Part shown: positions 1 to 12,114 of the stretch, one piece after another
Layout: each line of letters starts with the position of its first letter
Numbering within the stretch: position 1 is the first letter of the stretch
Assembly: GCA_900708905.1 (NCBI GenBank)
Contig: CAADRB010000010.1
Coordinates: 1,300,199-1,364,198 of the forward strand
From: Hymenolepis diminuta
Lineage: Eukaryota; Platyhelminthes; Cestoda; Cyclophyllidea; Hymenolepididae
Direction of reading: 5' to 3'
DNA length: 64,000 nt
Program-made: the position numbers and the translations under genes
Notes under the pieces: model-generated
Told to the model about the DNA's origin: nothing
The model's database searches: none
What the model saw: the letters and a program-made list of their open reading frames with translations, nothing else

Positions 1-1525
1 GGGAAGAGGGAAGCGAATGTAGGGAGTTCTGGGAGGAGGCGAATTTGAGTTGAGGCTGTGAAAAACGTTTAATATTTGCTCACGCATCCAATATCTCCCT
101 CGACTGATCACAAAAAGGCCAAAATATGCAAAAACCATAAATTTTATTTCCCTTGATCGGTTATTAATCGTCCTCTTAGGTCATAATTCTCTGGAAAAAT
201 TGTCATGTCCATCTTTAATTAGGTCATGATTAAGAGAATGAAATATGCCAAAGAGTACTCCCGTCAATTATTCAAGTAGTCGAATCGTTTAAGAAAGTAA
301 TAATTATTAATTGAAAGAGAGGTACGTGCGCATATTCTCTTGTGGGAATGGTTCTCGTAATTTTATTCCTAAAAGCAAGGTTTATTTTCAGTTCATGTTA
401 GGCAATATGTTTCCACGATGGATACCATGGCTCCAGTAATTTGAGAACTCTCTCTGTCCTTAACCTTATTTTTGTTTTTACTATTAGCCCTGTATATTAA
501 ACTGTATGGGTTATTGCATGAACCGGCATGTCCTTTTAATTTTCATCTCCGACTATCCTCACAGTTACTATCTTGGTCTAAAATATCAGACACTATTCAA
601 TTTTATAAGAATTTACCAGAAAAAATAATACTGAATCCACAAATTACTCCTATAAAGAGGATTATATTAACGAAATGGTAATAACTGTAATTGTGTCAGT
701 GATATTCGCACAAAATAGACATTTTAGATAGAAATACGGACTGATCGGCCAACTCAATTGCTGTATTTATGAATATTTACTGGATAAAATTTAATAATCC
801 CATATTTGGATTATGAATTCTGTATGATTAGTTAGCTCCAGAAATGCATTATGTCCTAAACTGGATTGAATAAGGTCCCATAACTTTATGCAAACAAGGT
901 TTGCCCTACTGAAATGAATCATCCTATTGGGGGAATTTTATAGTACATCACTCTTTGATTTGTCCGATGGATATGACAGTTCAAGCATAACGGCCTCAGT
1001 TTTATTTAATCATTTAAGTTTTGTTCCATTTATCACATGCTGGTGATGGACAGTAGAATAAAGCTTTTTCATCTCCTATTTCCATCCCAAGGTGCTACAT
1101 TGACGAAAACTACTCGAGTTATATTTAACGGTCATTATCCAATGTTACAACTTTTAAAATTCTGATCTATAAATATTAATTAGAAAGTCTAACATTATAA
1201 AGTAAGATGAAGATTATCGCGGGTCCATCATAAAATTTACTTCTTGATTTACTAGGTGGGGAAAGCTATTCAAAATACGCACCTATTACGTTCATGAAAA
1301 CAGCAATCTTTCACATTTAACCACTATATTTAAATAGTAGGAATTAGGGGAGGTACTCTAAATATTACATAATTTACTATTCCCCACCTGATATTTTAAA
1401 ATCCCACCATCTGCTTTACACCCATAACCAGTATGTCAATAAACTACGTTCTTGAACATCTCCAGTCAGTCTAAAATTTTGCGAAATATTAAAGACATCA
1501 ATTATTATAACTTTACAATTTTGTG
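1..1525. other. Left intergenic stretch, nothing recognised
   Basis: AT-rich non-coding sequence. The only open frames are short (under 75 codons), have no recognisable motif and lie in low-complexity AT-rich sequence. It leads into the poly(A) signal of the zinc-finger pseudogene that follows on the minus strand. Confidence 0.5.
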
Positions 1526-1531
1526 TTTATT
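1526..1531 (-). terminator. Poly(A) signal of the zinc-finger pseudogene
   Basis: AATAAA read on the minus strand, 177 nt beyond the position equivalent to the family stop codon (1708-1710). The surrounding bases resemble those around the poly(A) signal of the intact gene at 29.5-30.5 kb (29311-29316). The 3' UTR of this broken copy is therefore still alignable. Confidence 0.55.
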
Positions 1532-1707
1532 GCAAATTAAAAAAGGCAATACAAAGGAGAATATAATAATGTCAAATCAGACTTGATTCGGTGGGGCTAA
1601 TTCAGCCCATTATGTTGGTTGATCATGCTCCTTGCTGGCCTTTCATCTGGAATTGCATTCTGCGTCTGGTACGGCGTCTGCCGTAGATCTTCGTAAAGGC
1701 CCAACAT

Positions 1708-2663
1708 TCACTTTAGAGGACTATGTTGTTGTTCATCTTGCTCATAGCTAATCGGACCTGGAATGGGAGAGGTGCTAAAGGTATATTGAATATCACTAAC
1801 CGAACTAAGAGAGGGAAAATTACATACAACAGATTTGGAAATATTCAGATAATCAAGACTTTGAGAAGGAGAGAGAAAAATATAAATACTCTTACGAGGA
1901 TTGACAGTAGTAATGCAATAACCCTGTAAACAAATGTCACATCGGAGTGGCTTGAAGCCTACACGTTTTAGAGCAAAACGTTGGGGGTGAAGGTGTATGA
2001 TAGCTCTCCCAATTGTTGAAAAGAATGAAACTCCAACTGACTACACTGATTACAGAGGAAGTTCTGCTAAGGAGTTTTAAACCTTGTTTTGAAGCTGAAG
2101 TCATCTTACTAGGAAAATCAAAATTTTCAAATGGGTTGTTTAACATGTTAACACGCCCTTGATACTAAGGAGTGGCAGGTAAAGATTGACTTTAATGGAG
2201 TGAACCTGAACGAGAGAGATCAAGTACTCCAGAATCCATGTTCATGGAGTCCTGTGAAGGAGAAGCTGTTGTAAGAGCATATAGTTTGAATTTTGACATT
2301 GAGAGTGATAGAGTATCGATTTTCCTTTGGACAGGACCACTGGAATCAATGGTGCCCATCAGCTCTCCTTGAATAACAACTTTTGAATTTTTTTGGGGAT
2401 GGGATCTTTAACTGTTCTTATGATGACATTTTCAAGCTCTTTGCTGTCATGTAACATGACTGATTTAACTTCTTGTGGTTCAAATATTTGCTGATGGGAT
2501 TGCTGTAACATTGGTGAAAAGATTTGAGTGGCTGAGTCAGAAAGCATATTTAACATTAGATGTGAATCTGGTATTGCTGATAATTGTTGCATTGGTATGG
2601 TGGAAAATATTGGAGACGTACTGCTTCTATTGAATGCATCTTGCAGTTCGTTGGTATTCGCAT
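1708..2663 (-). pseudogene. C2H2 zinc-finger gene, broken copy (family member 1)
   Basis: A degraded member of the zinc-finger family seen four more times in the window. On the minus strand the family start codon is at 2661-2663 and the family stop at 1708-1710, preceded by an EQQHSPLK tail like the QQQCPLN tail of the plus-strand genes. The order of conserved parts is retained: the MLNM-LSD-TQIF segment, the central domain, a GVLDLSRSGS motif and finger 1. The frame shifts just after the start codon and again several times. At least three internal deletions are visible against the intact copies. One removes most of finger 2, one shortens the finger 2-3 junction, and one removes the histidine half of finger 3. 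The Cys of finger 3 survive in the DNA, but no zinc finger could form. It cannot encode the family protein. It could still be transcribed, because its promoter motifs and 5' intron are present. Confidence 0.85.
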
Positions 2664-2673
2664 ACTGTATTAT

Positions 2674-2750
2674 CTATAAGCAGAAAATTCTAAATAAGGG
2701 CAATTACTTAAGAATAATATAACAGCATAGAAGCCTAGTCGAGAACTTAC
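2674..2750 (-). other. 5' UTR intron of pseudogene (77 bp)
   Basis: On the minus strand the sequence reads TTTC|GTAAGT at the donor (2745-2750) and ends in TTATAG at 2674. The position matches the intron of the intact paralogues, about 10 bases upstream of the start codon. Both splice sites look usable although the coding region is dead. Confidence 0.7.
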
Positions 2751-2818
2751 GAAAAGTAAAAAGCGCGCACGATGAATGATTTGAAAGGAATTGTTCCGCA
2801 TATTCATACAACTGTTAA

Positions 2819-2941
2819 AAACCGCTTATCCTGCTTTGTTCCAATCAGAACGGAAATTATTAATCCCACAAGCATGACATTGGCTGTTCGCATTGAGGTT
2901 GGCAGCACAGACGCACACATGCGGAAAGGGACTACCAATGG
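2819..2941 (-). promoter_or_regulatory. Family promoter of the pseudogene
   Basis: In gene direction: CCATTGG (2941-2935), GTGCGTCTGTG (2916-2906), GCCAAT (2884-2879), GATTGG (2846-2841) and GGATAAGCGGTTT (2831-2819). The distance from CCATTGG to GGATAAG is 110 bp, as in the intact genes. The TATA box found in the other four copies is degraded here (about 2806-2812 reads as a non-consensus GTATGAATA). The CCAAT boxes suggest NF-Y binding, which is family knowledge and not shown by the sequence. Confidence 0.7.
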
Positions 2942-2945
2942 ACGT

Positions 2946-3439
2946 ATGTGAATCAAACCTCACCCTGATGATTGTGATTTTGCGTCCCGAATTCGGCGTT
3001 GCAAATAAAATTTAAATCATTCGAATATATGCGACTGAAATTCCATGATCATTTAAACGACTGACATGTTATAAAATTCAATTATCCGAATGTTCAACTC
3101 CTTTGCTTAATACCCCATTTAATTATCAAAATTTAATAAAATATCATTTCAGAATCCTTACGATGGAGTTTTACATTGTTCCCTAATCATAGCTAATTTA
3201 AATTCTGAAATAAAACATTAAAACTTCTGAATAATATGGATTAGTAAGCACGAGATATTGTAGAAAAGAATTTCTCCAGTTATCCAGGAGAGAACTTCTG
3301 ATATTTGGTCAATCTCCTCCCATTTATCATTTATTGGACCTATCGTTAATCGCATTCAGTTTCTTTCCACAATTAGATAAATTGTAATTTTGAGCCTGAT
3401 TGTGAGTCCCATTACAATAATATAAACAGATTCTTGTGT
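2946..3439. other. Intergenic, nothing recognised
   Basis: AT-rich upstream DNA of the pseudogene. It has no open frame of note and no repeat that I could match elsewhere in the window. Confidence 0.4.
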
Positions 3440-3670
3440 CTATTCTACGAGTGTCTATGGTTTTATGGAACATATTTGAGAACGTAGCAACTAAAAGCTT
3501 TTAATGTCCTCGTGAATTTTTACCCCTTTCCCAAATTAACGTGACCAAACTCATAATCTGAGGTCATACTTGAGTTTGAGTCGCTGTCAATTTCACCCTA
3601 AATGGAGGGTCCTAAATAATATTTTTGAGTGCTTTCTGAGCAAATCTAATTAATTTTATTTTCGTTAAAT
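3440..3670 (+). repeat. Repeat block J, copy 1
   Basis: This block aligns by eye with 22600-22815. Shared stretches include the TTTTTACGCC/TTTTTACCCC plus TTTCCCAA run and a GAGGTCA-A-TTGAGTT segment, in the same order and orientation. In both places it directly precedes a copy of block A. Non-coding. Confidence 0.55.
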
Positions 3671-4067
3671 CAACAAAATTAGAATCAAAGTTTAGACGAT
3701 ATTTCTTTTAACACTTGGTTTTTCTATCGTATAGTATTTAATAATAAATATTAGATGGCAATAAATTATAGTATAATATATTGTATAATATTCAATTTTC
3801 TCATAAAAAATATTGATTAGTCCAATCCGATATGATATTAGTAGTCCCTCTTGTATATTAAAGCCAAAAATATTGTATTTACAATATTATACTCGAATAC
3901 CTGATAACGTGTGCAATCACAGTTGAAAATGCAGTAAAAGTATAAGCAGAGAAGGTTAAATGGAATATATTGCAGATGGGCAAATATTTATCTTCCATCT
4001 TCAAATACTATCTTCTGGAAATCTTGTTAAAGCATGCATAATTGATGTCACACTCATCCTCAGTTAA

Positions 4068-4440
4068 TTAATGAGTAAACGGCGCAGTTGCTAACTTAAA
4101 AAGGTACACATGAGCACACCTGTCCTAATATAAGGTTCCCCCTCCTCAAAAGTCTACTGCCTAGTACCTACAGAGAAAACTCAAAGCACGTTAAAATAGT
4201 TACCATGATTGGGGGAAGGAAGAGAGGACCTAATTGTACTCACTTCGGACCAGCAACTGGAGAGAATTAATTTCGATGACACTAATGAGAATGAGTTATA
4301 GGGGAGGTGGTGAAAGGAAGCCTCGGCATGCTCTTGTCTTTCCTGCTCAAGCAGGAAAGAGGCCAAGGAATACTCATGTACAAGCGTAGTCCTCGAAACA
4401 AATAAGTGAATCATCAGTGCATTTTGGGTGGAAGGCATTG
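4068..4440 (+). repeat. Repeat block A, copy 1
   Basis: A block of about 370 bp found upstream of every family gene. It begins near a GAGTAA...GTTGCTAA element and runs through a purine/pyrimidine segment with CTGCC-AGTACCTACAGAG, a TAATTGTACTCACTT-GG-CCA segment and a final CTTGTTTAAGCAGG-like inverted-repeat segment (here CCTGCTCAAGCAGG). It lies about 1.3 kb upstream of the pseudogene promoter. It holds no coding potential I trust; the 85-codon minus frame inside it is not conserved in the other copies. Confidence 0.7.
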
Positions 4441-5419
4441 CTAACTTTGTTCAAAGTGGTAGAAAACTGGCGCTAAATTCATGCATTAATATCGTGTGAC
4501 GTAATGAGTCTAAATATTTTTCCTGAAGGGACCAAATTTTAGTTTAGCAGAATTTACAACCCTTTTCTATTCATTTTACCATTACATTAAACGTAAGTCT
4601 ATGTCGTATTTTTAATTATACGACGAGATTAAACTGTATCATCAAACGAATCTTTGATACCTAACTCTGTTATTTAAATAATAACCTACGCTCTCAATTT
4701 CTGCAGGTTTCCTAAACATCCGACACTGAATACTGGATAGTAGGTGGAAGACATTGAAGAAGTGAGAAGATATCGGAAATCGCCATTTTCATAGCACAAA
4801 ACTAGTCTAGATTTGCTGATCTCTTGAATTTCTAAATAATAAAAACTAAGATACGGACATTAAGTTCGCAATTTGTTATCGTGACAAAAGCCAATGACCG
4901 AATTTCACAAGTTTAGGTAACACAATGCTAAATTCATACATAATGGTTGTTTACAATAGGAAATATTAAGTGAATTTTTTGAGTAAATTTGAATATTCCA
5001 GTTAAAACAGCAGCTGAAAAGACCCTAAGACGCTAGATTAGCTGCCCATTTCCGCGTTCCGTAGCTATCCAAATAAACTATGGAGACCGAGATGTACACT
5101 TTCCTCAACTAAAGAGCAATTGGCAACTATTTGTGGAAATTGTAAAAAAGAACTGGCATCAGATTCGTGTTCCGCTTAATTGCCTTTCAAAGAATATTTT
5201 CTCTTAGCTCCTCGAATATATCAATCTGGAAAAGTCTTAGAGCCACACCTCGTAATTCTTAGCAATCTTCTCCCTTCAGAATCATCGCCTTCAAATTTCA
5301 TTTGACTCTTGTTCCGATTAATTTTACTAATGAAATTCTCCATTATCCTGCTTAAACCGTTTTTGAGAGGTTTATTAAACGATCATTTTTATTGGATCAA
5401 ATGATCTAAATATGAAAAT
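4441..5419. other. Intergenic, nothing recognised
   Basis: AT-rich DNA between blocks A and D of the first unit. I see no gene and no repeat that matches elsewhere. Confidence 0.4.
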
Positions 5420-5640
5420 GAATACTTAGACGGCGTTTATTTTTACAATGACCCCTTCCGCTACCATAATTATATTTTCATGGAAAGGGGAAGAGACATA
5501 GAGTGTAGAATATGGCACGCTCGAAACACATCTGGTTTGTTTGGATTAGCTGTCAAGACAGATTAAGGAAACCTCTTAATTTACCATCCAATCCAGGTGT
5601 CTCTACTGTAATCAATAGTACGTACATTAATATCAAAAAG
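5420..5640 (+). repeat. Repeat block D, copy 1
   Basis: Shared core: a purine-rich stretch, then GAGTGTAGAATATGGCACGCT, then ATCTGGTTTGTTTGG-TTAGCTGTCAAGA and a CCAGGTGTC segment. Reverse-oriented copies at 40.5, 40.8, 43.6, 45.9 and 57.6 kb carry the complement of the same core in the same order. Confidence 0.7.
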
Positions 5641-6689
5641 TAAGGGATAAACATGAATGATTACGGTATGTCTCTTAATACGGAACCCTGAAAAAAATAA
5701 GTGTTTAAGGGGGACAATTCGGCAGGTGGCCCAAATTTAAAAATAAATTTGCCGCAGGGGTAGTTCTGATTCTTAGTTGATGGATTCCATTCGATGGATT
5801 AGGCTAACATAAATATTTTTAAATTTAGATTCTAAAGAATACAAGACGAATATTCGAATATGAGAAAAAAGCTTATTTTGTCATCTCATCCAACGAGAGT
5901 TCGATTCTTTTCAGAAGCATAAAGCCAAATCTGAGCTTTTTTATTGCGGTGGCCAAGATTTTTAGGAAGTCTAAATTGATAATGTATATGGTTTCAGGGG
6001 TTTGGATAATAGGTTTGAATTAAGGTGTATTCTTTCCTTGTGCTCTCATTGGGCCTATGAGTATAAAAGTGATTGTTGGCTAGGCGATTGCTCTAATTAA
6101 GCAGCAACGGATATTTTGTGGATCATTGTCCATTGTTAGAGTCTGTGATTAATCTTGTTAGTAGTTCTCAGTTTTTCTGAGAATAAAAGTTGAGCAAAAA
6201 TAGCCATGTCTAACATGATGGAGAGCTTTGAGTACCTCATGAATGTGACTCAGAGCAAGGATATTCATTAGGGGGTATCGCGGACTCAAACAAAGACGTG
6301 TACTCTAGATGCAGAGCAAATACAATTTAGCCTGCAGATTCACGCTATTTCTCAGTACTTTCCCGACGTACAATTACAGAACAGTTTTTCACCATTTAGA
6401 CAAAGAAAGTCAACCTAACTGACTTCATATACTACTTCCTGGCTCTTATGGTATCACATACTTTAAAAAAGAGCAAATGATTTTGAGCATTAATTTAAGT
6501 GTTTAAGTAAAAAAACCGCTCTATGTCCTAGGGCCCATTAAAAAGAGCATGCTTCATTATATTATTATTCTTTTATCAAAAAATGTCTTAACAAGCGAAT
6601 ATTCAATAGGTCTAAAACAGTTCTTTACAGTCATGGCTTTGTAATCATCTACTTAACAGATGCACTCTACGCTAATACCCCTCCGAAGA

Positions 6690-6950
6690 ATATAACACGA
6701 AAAGTTGAAGGGTATAGAGAGATTAATATTTTCCGAAGTCCCTTTAATCGCTGTGGTATTATTTCAACTCCCCGATCACGCTATTCCAGGTGCAGAAGTC
6801 CTTAGTCTTCTATTAAAGTGTGAATGGACGTTTCACTATGCACTTGAAGTGAAAGGGGGAAAGAAGACGCCTCAAAACGATATCCATTGGCCACAATCGG
6901 TAGACCACTCATCTCAAGACTGGGAGGGGAGGAGATTATATGATTAGAAT
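6690..6950 (+). repeat. Repeat block C, copy 1
   Basis: This aligns with 18590-18900 and 38510-38850. Shared parts are the AGGTGCA-AAGTC-TTTTCTATT segment, GAAGACGCCT-AA--ATA-CCATTGG, and a CATCTCAAGACTGG-AGGGGA tail. An 80-codon open frame crosses it but is not kept in the other copies, so it is not called as a gene. Confidence 0.7.
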
Positions 6951-7849
6951 AGTTCTCTTCTCCTTGTACTAACGCCATCATAAAGTCATTAACATATTGC
7001 TAATCGCTAGCTACTAGAGTGCATATTGCAAACAAAGGTCTCAATATCAGCTGCAACAGTCAAATTTAATGATCAAGTTAATATGGATCTAATTTTGTGA
7101 AGGAGGAATAAAATTCGAAACCTGTCACACAAGATAAACTAAAACAAATAAATTGTACTAACAAAAAGGGAAAAAATTCCTTTTAGTATTGTCTGTGTTG
7201 CCACTTTAAATTCTCTCCGCTATTCTTTTCTTATTCCTATCAATTTCAAGCCAATTATCATTTGTGCTCTGTAGTTTCTCTTTATTACTTCGTTTATTTA
7301 TTCCCCCAATAAGGTTAAAATATTACTTTTAAGTACTTTTTGTGGTCAACCTGGCCCAGTTATAAAGCTAAGAAGAAAGTAGGTGATCGGAAACTGTCAA
7401 TTTAATCTTGATTAGCGTTATCATCCTATTTACACAGCCAGGGGAATTTGCTCCTTATTCCATTATGAAAATTGTCTCAAATACCTTTTCTGACTCTGTC
7501 TTTATGAAGTATCCCGCAAGATACCTAACGGCAAAATTTTTAAGAATGACCACAATACTGTTTAGATGTTAAACAAACGATAATTGGATTCATGATATAT
7601 TATTTATTTCAAATTCTAGTGATGTTCGTCTTTCATTAGAATTAGATCAGAATGTTTTTAAAAATAGTGCCCGCGCATATTTCGACATTTCAAAAATATT
7701 AAAAAAAACTTTCTACATTTATAAATAATAAAATAAAAATCCCTTTCCCTTTCCATTATTCCAGCAAATACTTGCTTTTTTGGAGGTCGCATCATTCACC
7801 AATAGGACCTGAATTACAGGTTAAATTAAAATCATAAATCGGGAAGTGG

Positions 7850-8160
7850 ACGGGCAATGCGGATATTGCATGTTTTCCTTAGAATGTTTACGTTAATGAA
7901 AACGCGGTGAAAGGTGATTAATTCGGTCATAAAATATAAACACTCTTGTTGCCTATATCTAGTCACCAAGCTGCGGTTTCTATCGCACTATAAACTGGCG
8001 CGTGGTAATTATAAAAAGAAGGGGAATGGTCTGGAAATTAGTGTGTCCTCTCTTCTAGTACCTAACAGAACCACCATGGAGCTTCTTCAGGAGGAGCCTT
8101 TGATATCATTTTGGCAAATATATCCTACAAAAACCTGTCTTTCACTTTGATGACTAATTC
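7850..8160 (+). repeat. Repeat block B, copy 1
   Basis: This aligns with 20880-21290 and 39590-39985. Shared parts are a TTTA-GTTAATGAAA-CG-G-T-AA-G start, TAGT-ACCAAGCTGCGGTTTC, and a GAGCTTCT segment followed by a hydrophobic-looking AT-rich tail. A 78-codon open frame inside is not conserved between copies. Confidence 0.65.
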
Positions 8161-9599
8161 TAAGGATCCGCTGGTGATGGAATAGGTATCCTGCCGATTT
8201 AGATGTGATAATTTTCAAGAACCTTAGAATATGACAGTATCAATTTGAATTTGAATTTTTTAGGTGCCAAATGACTATTGACTAAATAATATCAGACATG
8301 GACGTTTTTTAATAACTGATAATCATAAGGTAAGTCCACATTACAGATATTGTACATTTTGAGGAATATAGAAATAATGATGAGGCTTATTGACCCTCTT
8401 ACATATTCGTATTTTATCGTAAAATTGTAAATTCTCAATTAATAATGGAGCCGAGGAATAAATAAAATTTAGGGGTTAGAATTTCGAAACATGATTTATT
8501 CTGTTTTGTGATTAAATGGGATCAAGGTTAAAGTTAAATTCTGCAGCAAATAAGAAAGTTACATCTTCAAAAAGGAAAAGTCCTATTTTACAGATGTATT
8601 ATGACAATGAACATTCAGAGTATACATCAGTGGCTAATTTCAGTTCCTTTAAATTTGACATAAAGAATGCATTTCGTAGAACTTCAATTTGGATATGCCG
8701 ACACTATCCAGAATATCTTCTTATTTGTATTTTCATTATCGTCAGTAAGGAAGGATGTAATTTCCCACCGACTTACGCTGACTTCGATAGCTCATATCCC
8801 AAAATATCCTCAAATTTCATTTTGCTGTGATTGTTTACATAATCAACCTCAAAATGTTTTGTAGACAACCTGAAATATTCAAATATTTAATCGAAATTGC
8901 AACAAAGTCATTGATCTCGAATCTCCGTTAGATCAAATCGAATGACTTTCCCCTTAAGAATGGCGTAAGCCTTTTATTTCAATAGTTGAAAGTTGCAAAT
9001 ATCCTTAATTCCAAAGACCACAGTTAACGTGTGAGAATTAGTTATTACACTCGAAAGGTATTTTAACCTGAAAGAATGCGTTCTAAATTTAAGTTTATTC
9101 TGGTAGGGAGATTCCTATTAGTTATTGAAATAGACCATCAAACAACAGCTTGGTTGGTTTAAGGTTCCTTTTAATAACGCTTAGCCCGACAAGTAGGGGA
9201 GGGAAACAAATGTTTGAGGACCTTAGCTTACATGCTTTTCACATTAAATTTCACATGAGCAGTGCGACTATCTAAGGACACTGCAGTTCGAGAGTGAATT
9301 TGACTAATTACTCAGCCATACTAAACAGATGGCCTTTCCTAATCAGTGGACAGGTACTTTGGGAACTTTAAGGAAAAATCTTAATTTTATTCGAGTAATC
9401 TGACTCAAAGGTGCAGTTAAGTGAGAAATGTAGTGAAAGAATGACAGTTGGCAAACAGAAAATATACAACATAAATTTACACGTCTGTAAAAAATAAAAT
9501 TTTCTTGCTTTGGAGCACAGGTAATGAGTTTTCGTCACTGCATCAATTTCCAACAAGTTATTTATAATAGCGAAACTATAGTCAAAATCTGCAGTTATA

Positions 9600-9820
9600 G
9601 GCATTTTCGGACGTGGATTTTGTGGGTAGGGCCACTCCTATGATAAGGCGAGTGGGTTAACGCTATAGAAATTATTGTGTCTCTTGTCCTCGGAGTCTAA
9701 GAGAACCGCCATGAAGCTTCTGCTAGCGTTACTTTTAACAAGGCACTATCCAATTTGAACGTGTAAACATCCACTGCACAGGTTTTCAGCCACAGTTTGG
9801 TAATGATTAATTAATTGGTG
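9600..9820 (+). repeat. Repeat block B, partial copy 2
   Basis: Contains the second half of block B: GCCATGAAGCTTCTGCTAGCG, CACTGTCC-like CACTATCC, TTGAACGTGTAAACATCC, and CTGCACAGG. The best match is 39900-39975. It lies 1.5 kb after the first B copy, so block B is locally duplicated in this unit. Confidence 0.6.
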
Positions 9821-9829
9821 TGGTATAAA

Positions 9830-11880
9830 TAATCATAAATATTTAACTGACCTCCCAAGATGCTTCGGAGAATTCGAATTTTTACAATACTCTTGAATTT
9901 ACCATCTGAAAGTGCTAATGGAGTCTCCAGGGAATTCTAAGGGATAAGTTATTCATCTCCTTGTTTTGTATTTATACTTGATTCCAACTTTAGAATAACT
10001 GACTTTCCAATAATCGCCTTTAGTTTCTCAACAACTCTGGTGTTACCTTTCATATACTAAGCGAAACGAGAGTAGATATTTTACACATTAAAAATCAACT
10101 TCACTAGCTCGAGATGGTGGGAAATATCTGATGGCTTACAATCAAATATATAAATGAAAAACAATTTAGGAATAACTGATGTGAATGAAAATTAGTGAGC
10201 ATTTAGCATAGTGAAAGGTTGGGTTTGAATTTTAATTCCCCGTACATGGTAAAAAATCGCGAATCCATTTGTACCAGTCTATTAATCTGCACAATTTCTC
10301 ATACAAAAATGAGGACACATCTTGAGGTCAGTATGAGGTATGCCTTGATTTGGAGTTTTTGGGAGTTTTTTGGGGGGAATCTTGCTCAGGTCAGTTTGAG
10401 CACTGGCGGAGGGGAGATGTTTGATTTTAATATATGTCTCACCCTAGATCAATCATATAATCGCAAATTGTGGACATATGCACATATGCAATGGGGGGAC
10501 GCAATTTATTTTATATTCTCCATTTGGTTTTAATTTCCCTCTTCTTTGACGACTGTGTGCTACTAGAAAGTAGTCAGAGGAGTTTTAATTATGCCCTAAT
10601 CAGGAAAAGTTTCCTAATCAATTTGACAATCAGTATTGTTTGCAAAGCTTTCAAAAGATTGAAAGGGAATTATATGTATCAAAAGGCAGAATTGTATGTT
10701 CTATCTTCTGTGAAAAGTAGTTCTATTTAGAGACGAGTGATATTTGCAAATATTGGAAGGAGATTATATTGCATTTTTATAATATATGTTAAGTCTCCGA
10801 TAATTTGATGTGGTTCATTTGTCACTAATACTGCGCCTATTACATTTCATCCATCATTGAATAAACTATTGTATCCTTTTAGTTTTCTTCTAAAACCATT
10901 CCCGCAGTTGTGATAACTTCCTTATAAAGAGTGATTAAAAGACTCATTTCAGAGGAGTTGCTGAAATAAGGTAAGTCAAGAATTTAAAATGGGCACCATC
11001 TAGTCCAGGGGTTGCTTGCCTGAACTGAAATTCCTATGTGATAAACACAAGTGTCCTAATAGGGGTTTCAAACGTCATAGTTTTGCGTTTATATGGTTCG
11101 CTCCATTGAAATAATTTAGGTCATGGTAGGGGCAATGTTTATCTAAATTGAGTCCACATGCCAATACTTTTTGAATGTTGCATCAAATCCATATTTAATT
11201 TGCTTGACAAATTGATTCCTCTGCCATACCACAACTTGCAAACTTTGATTTTCATCAACATTTATTCTTAATTATCTCAACTTTCTAACTTAGGTAATGT
11301 GCCAGTCCATAAGGTTCTAATTTTGAGCTCATGCACTGCAGTAAATCCTACTGTACTTTGCTACAGTACTAAAAAATGCTGACACTTCAATTAATTAGCT
11401 CAAGCAACTTTGTTAGGTTAAGTAAGGAGATAATAATTAATACTTCGACTCATGGGAAACCTTTCTTTTTATTTTTAACTCGGAAAATTTAAGCCTGGAG
11501 AGAGTGTAATTGGCACTAAATTACATGTCCATCCCGTAATTTATGCTTTGGATACATGTGAAATCATTACAAAAAGCAGAGCTATTACTATAAATAAACT
11601 CGGTACCAATCAAGGAGTCATCACGTGTATAGGAATAATAAATTCACTAGTTTCGAGTTTCAAACTTTCTGCTTGACTTATACCATGGATGACAATGAGA
11701 AAAGAATGATGTACGATAATTTTCTTACCAGACGTTTAAAAGAGCGGAAGAAACCAGAACCTAAGAAAACTAAAAGTAACAGCTAAAACACCAATTGAAC
11801 CACTATTTAAAATAAGTTGATCCCTTGATTTCCCAGACTGAATTTACAACAAATAAATCTTTACATTAGGCACAAATATT
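9830..11880. other. Intergenic, nothing recognised
   Basis: No gene that I can support. Two overlapping open frames of 104 and 86 codons (10219-10730) have no recognisable domain, no homologue elsewhere in the window and no clear splice or promoter context. A segment near 11030-11080 weakly resembles part of block F. Confidence 0.4.
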
Positions 11881-11921
11881 CTGAAGTTTAATCAACGCGA
11901 AAGACATTGATTCTTCACGTT

Positions 11922-11927
11922 TTTATT
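11922..11927 (-). terminator. Poly(A) signal of zinc-finger gene 2
   Basis: AATAAA on the minus strand, 188 nt beyond the stop codon. The intact gene at 29.5-30.5 kb has its AATAAA at 186 nt beyond the stop, so the 3' UTR length is conserved. Confidence 0.6.
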
Positions 11928-12114
11928 TAGTTAAAGATAAGTATTAAAAATACACACATAAGGGCAATTTATCAAACATAGAGCTGTTAATGTTCATTTT
12001 ACAGTGCTGACCGGTTCTGACCATTCTTAACTCGTTTATCATCTGAAATAATTTTCTTTGCAGAGGGCTATCTGCCATACAGTGTTTGGAGGTACCACAG
12101 CTAAAACCAAACAC

